The position numbers and the translations under genes are program-made. From positions 558,001 to 622,000 of the forward strand of contig NC_011313.1 in NCBI RefSeq assembly GCF_000196495.1: a DNA stretch of 64,000 bases, written 5' to 3'. Position 1 is the first letter of the stretch. The number at the start of each line of letters is the position of its first letter. The DNA is from Aliivibrio salmonicida LFI1238 (GTDB lineage: Bacteria; Pseudomonadota; Gammaproteobacteria; Enterobacterales; Vibrionaceae). The notes below the pieces were generated by a model. That model saw only the letters and a program-made list of their open reading frames with translations. It was not told where the DNA came from and made no database searches. This document shows, piece by piece, positions 1 to 8,165 of the stretch.

Positions 1-70
1 TTGGCATGTGATTAAAGTACTTTACCGTACTTAAATTGGCTGACTGAACGTTGAATCAATAAATACAAAA

Positions 71-99
71 AATCCGACGCATGACGTCGGATTTTTATT
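71..99. terminator. Rho-independent terminator downstream of gsk
   Basis: A 9-bp perfect stem (71-79 with 85-93, loop catga) is flanked by an A-run on the left and a T-run on the right. It can therefore act in both directions. It lies just past the gsk stop codon on the minus strand. Bases 1-70 hold no gene that I can support. Confidence 0.85.
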
Positions 100-124
100 A
101 TTTATAAAAACTATAGTAGAGAGA

Positions 125-1429
125 TTAACGCTCCCAATACGCTTCTTCTAAACAATCTTCACGCTCTGGCATTGCTTTAGAAAGACGTGGAGAGTGCTGA
201 GTTAACACTTCGTAGCTTGCGCGATTTGAGTATTTACAAATTTGAGAGAAAGAGGAATAAGTTAAATATTCTTTATCATGCTTGCTTGAGTTAGGCACAT
301 TTTCTTTATGATAGAAGTTGGCAGCCATGTCGTGCAGTAATGCTGACAATGCCGCATCGCCTGCACCATTGGTATTTTTAATCTCCATTGGGCCACCCAT
401 GTAAGGGGCAATGTGAGAAGAGACTTTAATTGGTTTAGTACAGAATGCTTTCATCATTGGACGGCTGTATTCAAAACGATTGAATTCAGGAATGTTACCA
501 GGAAGAAGTGGTTTATCAGTTTCACGTTTCATGCTTTCTTCAGTGAAGCCAGCCATGTAAAGACCGACAGGGCCTGCGGTACAAAGCACTAAATCAACCC
601 ATTCTAAGGCTTTATCCGCCGCGAGTAGGGGGTCTTTCTCACCGGTTAACGCTTCTGCTTCTTCTTCGTTCATTGCCACAACAGTGACATTTTCCTTCAA
701 GAATTTCTGCCACCATTCCGCTTTACCTTCAATGACGTATTTTGTGCCAAGCGTTAAAACGACAGGAACACCGTGCTCTTTCGCGCAATCAATCGCTTTT
801 TGAACGGCATCCATCATTGGGTCGCCTTCTTTACCTCGAACAAGGTAAGAAGAAATCACTAATGCAGAGGCTTTATCAAAGATATGTTCAGGTACGTGTG
901 CAGGACACAGTTGGTTCATGTCACCTTCATTGATTGCAAACGTACGTTCGCCATCTTCAGTGATCAACGTATAACAGCGGCCAATAGGGCCTTGAACCGG
1001 TTGTAAATGGTCTAAGTCCATACGGCTTGTCGTGTTACAGAGGTAACGATAAGCGTAAGAACCGATTTTGATGTTTTCACTCATGACACCCAATAAAATA
1101 GATTTACTGTCGGCAAGTACTGAGTAGTTATGAAGGGTATTACCAATCGTATCGCCAGGGTATTCATGGCTTATTAAGTTTCTTTCAAAGAGTTCTTTAT
1201 ACAATGCTTCGGCTTTCGCTTCTTCAAGAACTAATGAATGGCCTTTACTTAATTGATGACGTTCTAAAAAATCATCATCGACTTTCGCTTCGATATCAAC
1301 AATTGTTTGACCAACACCAATAAGATGAGTTCTCTCAAGTTTTGGTGTTTGGTTAATTTGATTCACTAGTGGATCGCGAGTGTGAACAGGAAAATAGTGT
1401 TTAGACTTACGTTGGCCAGGAAACTTCAT
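125..1429 (-). CDS. gsk: inosine/guanosine kinase
   Basis: This kinase phosphorylates inosine and guanosine to IMP and GMP in cytosolic purine salvage. The 434-residue length equals that of E. coli Gsk, and the sequence agrees with it from the N-terminal MKFPGQRKSKHYFP to the end. The PfkB-family anion-hole signature NTNGAGDAALSALLHD is present near residue 350, with the catalytic Asp in GAGD. The start is the first ATG of the frame and gives the family's N terminus. The neighbour guaC, divergently oriented, acts on GMP, so the two genes form a purine interconversion locus. Nothing unusual is visible in the gene. Confidence 0.97.
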   Translation of the reverse strand: MKFPGQRKSKHYFPVHTRDPLVNQINQTPKLERTHLIGVGQTIVDIEAKVDDDFLERHQLSKGHSLVLEEAKAEALYKELFERNLISHEYPGDTIGNTLHNYSVLADSKSILLGVMSENIKIGSYAYRYLCNTTSRMDLDHLQPVQGPIGRCYTLITEDGERTFAINEGDMNQLCPAHVPEHIFDKASALVISSYLVRGKEGDPMMDAVQKAIDCAKEHGVPVVLTLGTKYVIEGKAEWWQKFLKENVTVVAMNEEEAEALTGEKDPLLAADKALEWVDLVLCTAGPVGLYMAGFTEESMKRETDKPLLPGNIPEFNRFEYSRPMMKAFCTKPIKVSSHIAPYMGGPMEIKNTNGAGDAALSALLHDMAANFYHKENVPNSSKHDKEYLTYSSFSQICKYSNRASYEVLTQHSPRLSKAMPEREDCLEEAYWER

Positions 1430-1726
1430 GAATTAAATGTCATTAATAAGTGAATTTTCCGAGATTATATCACAACTTTTTTCATTAACATTCATGAATA
1501 CATTAAAAATTTGCGAAGTAGATCACTCATGTTTTATTGGCTCAAATAGCAAACGTTTACCTTTATTGCTTTTTGACAGTTGATTCAATAAATGCGGCTA
1601 GTTATTTATATGGTCTAAATTTATTTGTTGGTTGATTGTTTTGTTTGTTGCGGGGTTTTGTGTTGTCGTTGCTGTATTGTTTGCAGATTTATCAATAATA
1701 TCACAAAAAAAAATGAATTATCAGAC
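1430..1726. other. intergenic region between divergent gsk and guaC
   Basis: This AT-rich stretch must contain the gsk promoter on the minus strand. I see no convincing gene. A 61-codon frame starting near 1632 has no homologue that I recognise and overlaps the guaC promoter and leader hairpin, so I do not call it. Confidence 0.5.
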
Positions 1727-1754
1727 TTGCGAAATAAGTTTCGGACCCTATAAT
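1727..1754 (+). promoter_or_regulatory. putative guaC promoter
   Basis: TTGCGA (1727-1732) and TATAAT (1749-1754) are separated by 16 bp and make a good sigma-70 promoter. Transcription would start near 1761, directly at the base of the following hairpin. Confidence 0.55.
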
Positions 1755-1760
1755 ACTGAA

Positions 1761-1793
1761 AACCGGAGCGCCTGCCAGCGCCCCGGTTTTTTT
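1761..1793 (+). terminator. terminator-like hairpin in the guaC 5' leader
   Basis: A GC-rich stem pairs AACCGG with CCGGTT and GCGC with GCGC, with one A-C mismatch, and is followed by seven T. It looks like an intrinsic terminator placed about 90 bp before the guaC start. It could be an attenuator, or the end of a short transcript. No recognised purine or preQ1 riboswitch core is visible upstream of it. Confidence 0.65.
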
Positions 1794-1880
1794 GTGCCTG
1801 CCATCTTGGTTTGTTAACTGCCTTCTGCCAAAGGCAACAAGAGATAGTAGAGCCATTATCGATTATACGAGGAATTTATC

Positions 1881-2924
1881 ATGCGTATCGAACAAGAATT
1901 AAAGTTAGGCTTCAAAGATGTACTGTTTCGTCCTAAGCGTTCAACACTGAAAAGTCGCTCTCAAGTCGAATTAACCCGCGAGTTTACATTTAAGCATAGC
2001 GGTCGTCAATGGTCTGGTACACCTGTAATTGCAGCTAACATGGATTCTGTAGGTAGTTTCGCTATGGCGAAGGCACTTTCTGAGCATGGTGTGATGACTG
2101 CGATTCATAAACATTACACGGTTGAAGATTGGGCTGGTTTTGTAAAAGAGAACGACGCTTCTGTTCTTAACAACTCAATGGTTTCTACGGGTACTTCTGA
2201 CGCTGATTTCCAAAAAACAAAAGATATCATGGCATTGACTGATGATTTGATCTTCATTTGTGTTGATATCGCAAATGGTTACTCAGAGCATTTAGTTCAA
2301 TACGTAGAAAAAGTACGTGCTGAATTTCCAGATAAAGTCATCTCTGCAGGTAACGTTGTTACTGGCGATATGGTTGAAGAGCTTATCCTTGCTGGTGCCG
2401 ATATCGTTAAAGTGGGCATTGGCCCTGGCTCTGTATGTACAACTCGTGTTAAAACAGGTGTTGGTTACCCACAACTTTCTGCAATCATTGAATGTGCTGA
2501 CGCAGCGCATGGCCTTGGTGGTCGTATTATCGGTGATGGCGGTTGTTCATGTGCTGGTGACGTCTCTAAAGCGTTCGGCGGCGGTGCTGATTTCGTAATG
2601 CTAGGCGGTATGCTAGCAGGTCACGAAGAGTCAGGCGGTGAAGTTATCGAGCAAGACGGTAAGCAATTCATGAAATTCTACGGAATGTCTTCACAAAGCG
2701 CGATGGACAAACACTCTGGTGGTGTTGCTAAGTACCGTGCAGCTGAAGGTAAAACTGTGTTATTGCCATACCGTGGTTCCGTTCATACAACGATTTCTGA
2801 CATTCTTGGCGGTGTACGCTCAACGTGTACATACGTAGGCGCAGCAAAGCTTCGTGAGCTAACTAAGCGCACAACTTTCATCCGTGTACAAGAGCAAGAG
2901 AATAACGTTTACGGTAAAGAGTGA
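1881..2924 (+). CDS. guaC: GMP reductase
   Basis: GMP reductase deaminates GMP to IMP with NADPH. The 347-residue length is identical to E. coli GuaC and the sequence aligns throughout, for example from MRIEQELKLGFKDVLFRPKR at the start. The catalytic cysteine loop GIGPGSVCTTRVKTGVGYPQ is intact, as are the phosphate-binding glycine segments and the FYGMSSQSAM motif of IMPDH/GMPR barrels. The ribosome binding site is AGGA at about 1869. The gene is led by a terminator-like hairpin and closed by a terminator that also forms the left end of the phage island. Confidence 0.97.
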   Translation: MRIEQELKLGFKDVLFRPKRSTLKSRSQVELTREFTFKHSGRQWSGTPVIAANMDSVGSFAMAKALSEHGVMTAIHKHYTVEDWAGFVKENDASVLNNSMVSTGTSDADFQKTKDIMALTDDLIFICVDIANGYSEHLVQYVEKVRAEFPDKVISAGNVVTGDMVEELILAGADIVKVGIGPGSVCTTRVKTGVGYPQLSAIIECADAAHGLGGRIIGDGGCSCAGDVSKAFGGGADFVMLGGMLAGHEESGGEVIEQDGKQFMKFYGMSSQSAMDKHSGGVAKYRAAEGKTVLLPYRGSVHTTISDILGGVRSTCTYVGAAKLRELTKRTTFIRVQEQENNVYGKE

Positions 2925-2955
2925 TAACTCGATACTTCGGAAATAACGAATAATT

Positions 2956-2980
2956 AAAGGTCGCATTGAGCGGCCTTTTT
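2956..2980 (+). repeat. putative attL core, 25-bp direct repeat (left copy)
   Basis: The 25 bases from 2956 are identical, loop included, to 13689-13713 in the same orientation. The left copy sits beside the 3' end of a phage integrase remnant, where an attachment site is expected. The alternative is two unrelated terminators of similar sequence. Confidence 0.5.
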
Positions 2981-2984
2981 TTTG
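2956..2984 (+). terminator. guaC terminator
   Basis: The hairpin pairs ggtcgc with gcggcc around the loop attga and is followed by eight T. The same sequence recurs at 13689, which suggests that it doubles as a phage attachment core. Confidence 0.85.
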
Positions 2985-3036
2985 GCCTAAAAATGGAAAA
3001 TGGCGACAAAGTGGCGACAGATATTTTGTTATTATT

Positions 3037-3741
3037 CGTATTGGTATAAGTGATCTTGAATTTAGACAGCTGATTACCCGTTAATTGCGCTGCCTCATTC
3101 CAACGCGCACCAGTAGATAGACATACCTTTACTATTTTCAGCATATCTTGGCGTTTATGGTCCGAGACTTTTGCAAGGAGTAGGGCGATCTCTTCTTTTG
3201 CTAAAAAGCTCATTGGTCTTTCATGATCACGAAATGGCTTAATACTTTCTAATGGGTTTGGACCTTTCCATTCGCCCAGTTCTTTAAGCTTTTCAAATAC
3301 AGCTTTAAAACGAGCTAACTTAGAATTTAATGTCGCAATACTTGGTGAACCTTTTTGCCATTTACTATCTACAAAGATAATTTCACCAGCCATACGTTTA
3401 CGGCGGAACTCAGCATACATGTTTGCAGTGAAAGTAGAGGCAACAGGATTACCCATAGATTTAACCATGTGCTCAAATTTTTGATAGATAACTTGGCCGT
3501 TTGATAGGTTTGTGCCGTACATAGTAAGCCAGATTTCAATGAGAGCAGATAAACGACGATGCTCAGGTTTATCGCCAAGCCAAGGCTTATCATCAATCTC
3601 TTTCATTGTGTACTGCTCAAAGGTAGTTGCTTCGCCTTTGGTGGCAAAACATTTACGAATGCGCTTACCTTCGCGGCCAGTAGGGTAGCACTCGCATAAC
3701 CAAGGTTTCTTTGAATTGTCTTTTAAGTTGCGGATAGTCAT
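3037..3741 (-). pseudogene. P2/K139-like phage integrase, 3' truncated
   Basis: This is a tyrosine recombinase remnant of the P2-type integrase group. Residues 1 to about 235 read well: an arm-type N terminus, the core-binding region, then LSTGARWNEAAQLTGNQLSK with the first catalytic Arg (residue 213). The homology stops after ITYTNT. The frame then runs on into unrelated sequence and antisense to guaC, so the second catalytic half (HxxR and the nucleophilic Tyr) is missing. The gene therefore cannot encode an active integrase. Its position next to the 25-bp repeat marks the left end of the island. Confidence 0.8.
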
Positions 3742-3921
3742 AGTAAAATCTATATTAACTGTGTTTTTATACAGTATAGATCATGTTCAGTGTTTAACAA
3801 TGTTTTATATCGTACAAATAGTACATAGAACGATTATATAATCAGCGTTTAATTGAGTAAGCATGGTAATTATGAAATAACTCGGTAGAATGTGTCGGTT
3901 AGTAATTTGTAGGTATTTTTA

Positions 3922-5085
3922 ATGACAGTAAAAGCAATAGATTTGTTTGCCGGCGCAGGTGGTTTTACTCTTTCAGCTCATAATGCTGGAGTTGAGGTTG
4001 TGGCCGCAATAGAATTTGATAAGGCAGCTGCAAATACTTATAAAAAAAATTTTATTTTGAAAGATAAGAAGCCAATTAAACTTCTTAATGAAGATATTAA
4101 TCTAGTTGATCCTACAGGTTTGAGAGAGTCTTTAAATTTAAAGGCAGGGGAACTAGATTTAATTCTTGGTGGTCCACCATGCCAAGGGTTCTCAACACAT
4201 AGAATTAATAATGCTGGCGTGAATGATCCTAGAAATGCGCTTTTGTTACGCTATTTTGAATTTGTTCATGAGTTTCAGCCAAAAGCTTTTTTAGTTGAGA
4301 ATGTAGCTGGTTTATTATGGAAGCGACATGAAGATTTTTTAAATAAATTTTTACAGCTTGCAGCTAAAGAAGGCTACGAAATAACATTTTGCGGTATTTT
4401 AAACGCAAAAGATTTTGGTGTCCCTCAGAATAGAAAAAGAGTTTTTATACATGGTGTTAGAAAAGATATAAAAAGCACAGTTAGTTTTCCACCTGAAGCG
4501 ACTCACTTTTCACCAACATCAGGACTTGCGCCTTGTTGGAAAACTGCATCAACGGTTTTTGAACCTGTACCTGAAAAGTATTTAAATCGTTTTGTTAAAG
4601 AGTATTTCTTAAAGAAAACGAAATTAACTGAAGAACAAGCTTTAGATTCGTTGCGAAAATTAGAGTTTGGTATTGACGTTGATAAAAACGATCCATGTAA
4701 TGTATTTATGAAACCAAGCGAAATGATGGTGAAACGCTTTGTTGATACTCCATTAAATGGTAGCCGTGAAGATGCAGGAGAACAGCACCGACTAAAATGC
4801 CATTCTAATGGGTATAAAGGTCATAAAGATGTATATGGTCGAATCTTTATACATCAACCAAGTAATACGATTACTACAGGTTGTAATAACCCATCGAAAG
4901 GGCGTTTTGTTCATCCTTGGAAGAATCATGGCATGACGCTGAGACACGCTGCAAGGTTTCAAACTTTTCCCGATGACTTTGTTTTTTATGGTTCATCGAC
5001 AGAGCAGGCCAAGCAAATAGGTAATGCAGTCCCACCTTTGCTTGGAAATGTCCTCATTAGTGATATCTGCAGTAGATTGAAATGA
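3922..5085 (+). CDS. DNA (cytosine-5-)methyltransferase
   Basis: This enzyme transfers a methyl group from S-adenosylmethionine to C5 of cytosine in a DNA target that cannot be read from sequence. The C5-MTase motifs occur in order: I DLFAGAGGFT (residues 7-16), IV GGPPCQGFS with the catalytic Cys87, VI ENVAGLL, VIII QNRKRVFI, then IX/X RHAARFQTFPDDF and GNAVPPLLG. The 387-residue length is usual for a solitary or type II enzyme. No restriction endonuclease or Vsr gene is visible beside it. It is followed by its own terminator and then by the GHKL and receiver genes. The region is visibly more AT-rich than guaC, which suggests transfer. Confidence 0.95.
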   Translation: MTVKAIDLFAGAGGFTLSAHNAGVEVVAAIEFDKAAANTYKKNFILKDKKPIKLLNEDINLVDPTGLRESLNLKAGELDLILGGPPCQGFSTHRINNAGVNDPRNALLLRYFEFVHEFQPKAFLVENVAGLLWKRHEDFLNKFLQLAAKEGYEITFCGILNAKDFGVPQNRKRVFIHGVRKDIKSTVSFPPEATHFSPTSGLAPCWKTASTVFEPVPEKYLNRFVKEYFLKKTKLTEEQALDSLRKLEFGIDVDKNDPCNVFMKPSEMMVKRFVDTPLNGSREDAGEQHRLKCHSNGYKGHKDVYGRIFIHQPSNTITTGCNNPSKGRFVHPWKNHGMTLRHAARFQTFPDDFVFYGSSTEQAKQIGNAVPPLLGNVLISDICSRLK

Positions 5086-5119
5086 AAAAAGTGCCTACAA
5101 TGTTAGGCACTTTTTTTTT
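5085..5119 (+). terminator. terminator after the methyltransferase gene
   Basis: A stem of gtgccta (5091-5097) with taggcac (5104-5110) is followed by nine T. It separates the methyltransferase transcript from the GHKL/receiver pair, so the pair probably has its own promoter or depends on read-through. Confidence 0.9.
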
Positions 5120-5171
5120 GTTTTCAGTAAGCTAAGTCAAATAATCAGCTTATTGCATTGGAATTATATTT

Positions 5172-8165
5172 ATGGCTAATACTGACTTATATTTTAAAAC
5201 TAGAGCTAGGACTATCGATCACTTAGGACGAGAACAAATTGCAGACTGTCCGACAGCAATCTCTGAACTGTGGAAAAATGCTTACGATGCTGATGCTGAT
5301 GAAGTTGCTCTTCATATATTAGATGGAGAGAAATCAATTGCCGCAATCGTAGATAATGGTTTTGGCATGAATGCTAGTGATTTTGAAGAAAAATGGTTGA
5401 CTGTTGGTACTGAATCTAAAATAGAGTCTCTAAACTCGAACGAACAAGTTATACGTAAATATAACCGTCAGAAACAAGGACAAAAAGGAATTGGGCGTCT
5501 TTCCTGTGCTGCACTTGGTCATCTTTTATTGTTAATAAGTAAGGCTGAAGGTCATCCATTTGTTGTTAGCTTAATAGATTGGCGATTGTTTGAAAACCCT
5601 TTCATTATGTTACATGATATTTCAATTCCTGTGGCAGAAGTTGTTAGCATTGAAGAACTATATGGTGAAATAGTTCATTTATGTGAGCGTTTGCTATTCA
5701 ATGTTACGCCTACTCGAGAAGATAATTCAGCAAGAGCTAGCAGACTTCGTGATGCATGGAAAATGTACGCAGAATATGAAATAAATGAACAAAAAAAGCA
5801 GAACTCTGAATTAATTGGATTTAAATCTACGCATGATTTGATTATAGAACAGACAAATAGTTCTTTATTTACTGAGCGTGTAGTAAGAACTTGGCAAGTT
5901 GCAAATGATACGTCTTCCACAGGTACAGCAATGTTTATGGTTGGTATTCCTGATGACTTAGAAGATCAATTGGTACTTGAATCAATTCAAGATGTAGATG
6001 ATGCAACAGCTCGAGCAAAGCTTAAATTACTTGAAACATTGTCAAATTTTACGGACCCATTTGTAAAACCTAAAGAGAAAAAGAATGATCCATTTCTCAC
6101 GAGTGTTACTGCATGGAATGGGCAGTTACAAAGAGAATTAGTAAGTGATATTCGTGAGTTTGATATTAGTGATTTAGAGCAAATGGAACACTTAGTTGAT
6201 GGGCATGTGGATGAAGAAGGTTATTTCAGAGGAACTATTAAAGCATTTGGTCAAGTATATGAAAACCAAGTCATAAAGCCGAAGCAAAAATATAGAACAC
6301 GAATTGACTCAAGATTTGGTGCATTTGATATTAGAATTGGTGGTTTTGAAGGGCAAAAAAATAGATCAAGTATGCCTGAAACCTTGTGGAATAATATTCA
6401 AAATAAGTCTGATTTACATGGCGGTTTACGGATTTATAGAGATGGATTACGAGTAATGCCTTATGGGCGTGATGATAGTGATTTTTTTGAAATAGAAAAA
6501 AGACGTACAAATAATGCTGGTCGTTACTTCTGGTCGTCTCGTAAAACATATGGGCGTATTAGTATATCTCGTTTAGGCAACCCTAATTTAAAAGATAAAG
6601 CAGGTCGTGAAGGATTGCTTGATAATCGTGCAGCAATGTTGTTTAGAGAGATAATTATTGGAATTTTGATCCAAACAGCAGAACAATATTTTGGCCGAAA
6701 GTCAGATATTAGACAAGAGGCTTTAGAAGATATTGCCGCACAACGAGCGGAAGAAAAAGCTAAGTTAGACAGAAAAAAACTTTTAAGAAACGAGCGAAAT
6801 AGAGTTAAAAAAGGAATACAGACTCAACAACCAGAATTATCCGCATTTTTAGATGAGCTTGAAGAGTTACAGGCCGATTTAGCTCATGGAGAGGAAATAA
6901 TTAATCTCCAGCAAGCTAAAGAGTTGAAAGGTTTATCGAATAAATATAATGAAAAGCTTAAAAGTTTTTCTTTAAGTCCTGTACCACCAAGTTTAGGTAC
7001 TATAAAAGAAAACTATGAGGGTTATCGTTCTTTAGAGCTAAGATCGCAAGAAATTACAAGGAGATTGAATGTTACTGCAGATACCGCGATCAATAAATAC
7101 ATAACTAAAACCGACACTGAAGTTGCTAAATCACAGTTAAATACTAATCGAGGATATATTACGGCAAAAGTTAAGAAATTGGCACTGGAAGGACGAACCT
7201 TATTAAAAAGTGAGTTAGAAAGATTTGAACAATTAGTAACTAGTTGTAATAAGGCTTATGATATTGCCTTATCTGAGGTAATGCGAGATTTAGAGCTTGG
7301 TAAACTAACTTCATCTGAGGCTATGAAGCAAATTGATGATGAGTATCAAAAACAAGAAATAAATAATGAACAAGCATTAAAGCCATATGTAACAGCCTTA
7401 AATAGTATTAAAAATGCAATAGATTTAGAAGGATTAGCCATTGAAAGTTTACGTGAATCTAATAAATGGCAACAAGAAGCTACTAGATTAAATGGCTTAG
7501 CTCAGTTAGGTATTACTGTAGAAATCATTGGTCATGAAATCGAAGGGCTTGATATCACTATGGCTCGTGGGATCTCTGATTTAAGAAAAACCCATTTAAA
7601 TGATGTTCAGAATCAGTTAGTTGATTCTGTCGATTTTGCACACCAAAGCCTAAGTGATAAATGGCGTTTTTTAACACCATTAAAACTTTCTGGTGAACAT
7701 ACTAAAACTAATGTTACTGGTCTTGCAATTATTGATTATGTTCGGAATTTTTATGGAGATAGTTTAGCAAAACGAAATATTAGTTTAACTACTACAAGTT
7801 CTTTTGAGCAGTTTAATGTGCATGACTCACCAGCAAGGTTATATCCTGTATTTATAAATTTAATAAACAATTCAAGATATTGGTTAAATATTAAAGGCGA
7901 TAACGTTAAAGAAATTTGTCTGGATTATAAAAATGGTGAAGTGGTCATTGCTGATAACGGCCCCGGTGTCGATTTAGTTGATTTAGAACGGTTATTTACA
8001 TTGTTCTTTACTAAAAAGCAGAGAGGAGGCCGAGGGGTTGGGTTATATCTTAGTAAATCAAATTTGGCCTTATCTGGCCATACGATTCGTTATATTACAA
8101 ATGATGATGAAAAATCACTAAATGGTGCTAATTTCGCGATAAAGATCGGAGGGCTTCTAAAATGA
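5172..8165 (+). CDS. large dual-GHKL ATPase (MORC/MutL-like N terminus, histidine-kinase-like C terminus)
   Basis: The first ATPase module is at the N terminus: E32-LWKN-A-Y-D39 (N-box), DNGFGM at 61-66 and GQKGIGRLS at 103-111. This arrangement is typical of MutL/Hsp90/MORC ATPases. A long charged, probably coiled-coil segment fills roughly residues 530-770. A second module follows: IIGHEIEG with His788 in an H-box-like context, an N-box FINLINNS (894-901), ADNGPGVD with Asp928, and a glycine-rich lid RGGRGVGLYLSKS. The second module therefore looks like a sensor histidine kinase without a membrane segment. The stop codon overlaps the next start (ATGA), so the pair is coupled. MORC/MutL-like ATPases beside methyltransferases are known from bacterial conflict systems. 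The exact role here is inferred. Confidence 0.85.
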   Translation: MANTDLYFKTRARTIDHLGREQIADCPTAISELWKNAYDADADEVALHILDGEKSIAAIVDNGFGMNASDFEEKWLTVGTESKIESLNSNEQVIRKYNRQKQGQKGIGRLSCAALGHLLLLISKAEGHPFVVSLIDWRLFENPFIMLHDISIPVAEVVSIEELYGEIVHLCERLLFNVTPTREDNSARASRLRDAWKMYAEYEINEQKKQNSELIGFKSTHDLIIEQTNSSLFTERVVRTWQVANDTSSTGTAMFMVGIPDDLEDQLVLESIQDVDDATARAKLKLLETLSNFTDPFVKPKEKKNDPFLTSVTAWNGQLQRELVSDIREFDISDLEQMEHLVDGHVDEEGYFRGTIKAFGQVYENQVIKPKQKYRTRIDSRFGAFDIRIGGFEGQKNRSSMPETLWNNIQNKSDLHGGLRIYRDGLRVMPYGRDDSDFFEIEKRRTNNAGRYFWSSRKTYGRISISRLGNPNLKDKAGREGLLDNRAAMLFREIIIGILIQTAEQYFGRKSDIRQEALEDIAAQRAEEKAKLDRKKLLRNERNRVKKGIQTQQPELSAFLDELEELQADLAHGEEIINLQQAKELKGLSNKYNEKLKSFSLSPVPPSLGTIKENYEGYRSLELRSQEITRRLNVTADTAINKYITKTDTEVAKSQLNTNRGYITAKVKKLALEGRTLLKSELERFEQLVTSCNKAYDIALSEVMRDLELGKLTSSEAMKQIDDEYQKQEINNEQALKPYVTALNSIKNAIDLEGLAIESLRESNKWQQEATRLNGLAQLGITVEIIGHEIEGLDITMARGISDLRKTHLNDVQNQLVDSVDFAHQSLSDKWRFLTPLKLSGEHTKTNVTGLAIIDYVRNFYGDSLAKRNISLTTTSSFEQFNVHDSPARLYPVFINLINNSRYWLNIKGDNVKEICLDYKNGEVVIADNGPGVDLVDLERLFTLFFTKKQRGGRGVGLYLSKSNLALSGHTIRYITNDDEKSLNGANFAIKIGGLLK

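Noticed and set aside
1632..1817. 61-codon plus-strand frame before guaC
   Set aside because: It covers the guaC promoter and terminator hairpin, lacks a ribosome binding site and matches no family.
2878..3036. C-terminal 52 residues of the integrase frame
   Set aside because: The integrase homology ends near 3037. The rest is read from intergenic DNA and antisense to guaC, so it is a spurious extension of a truncated gene.
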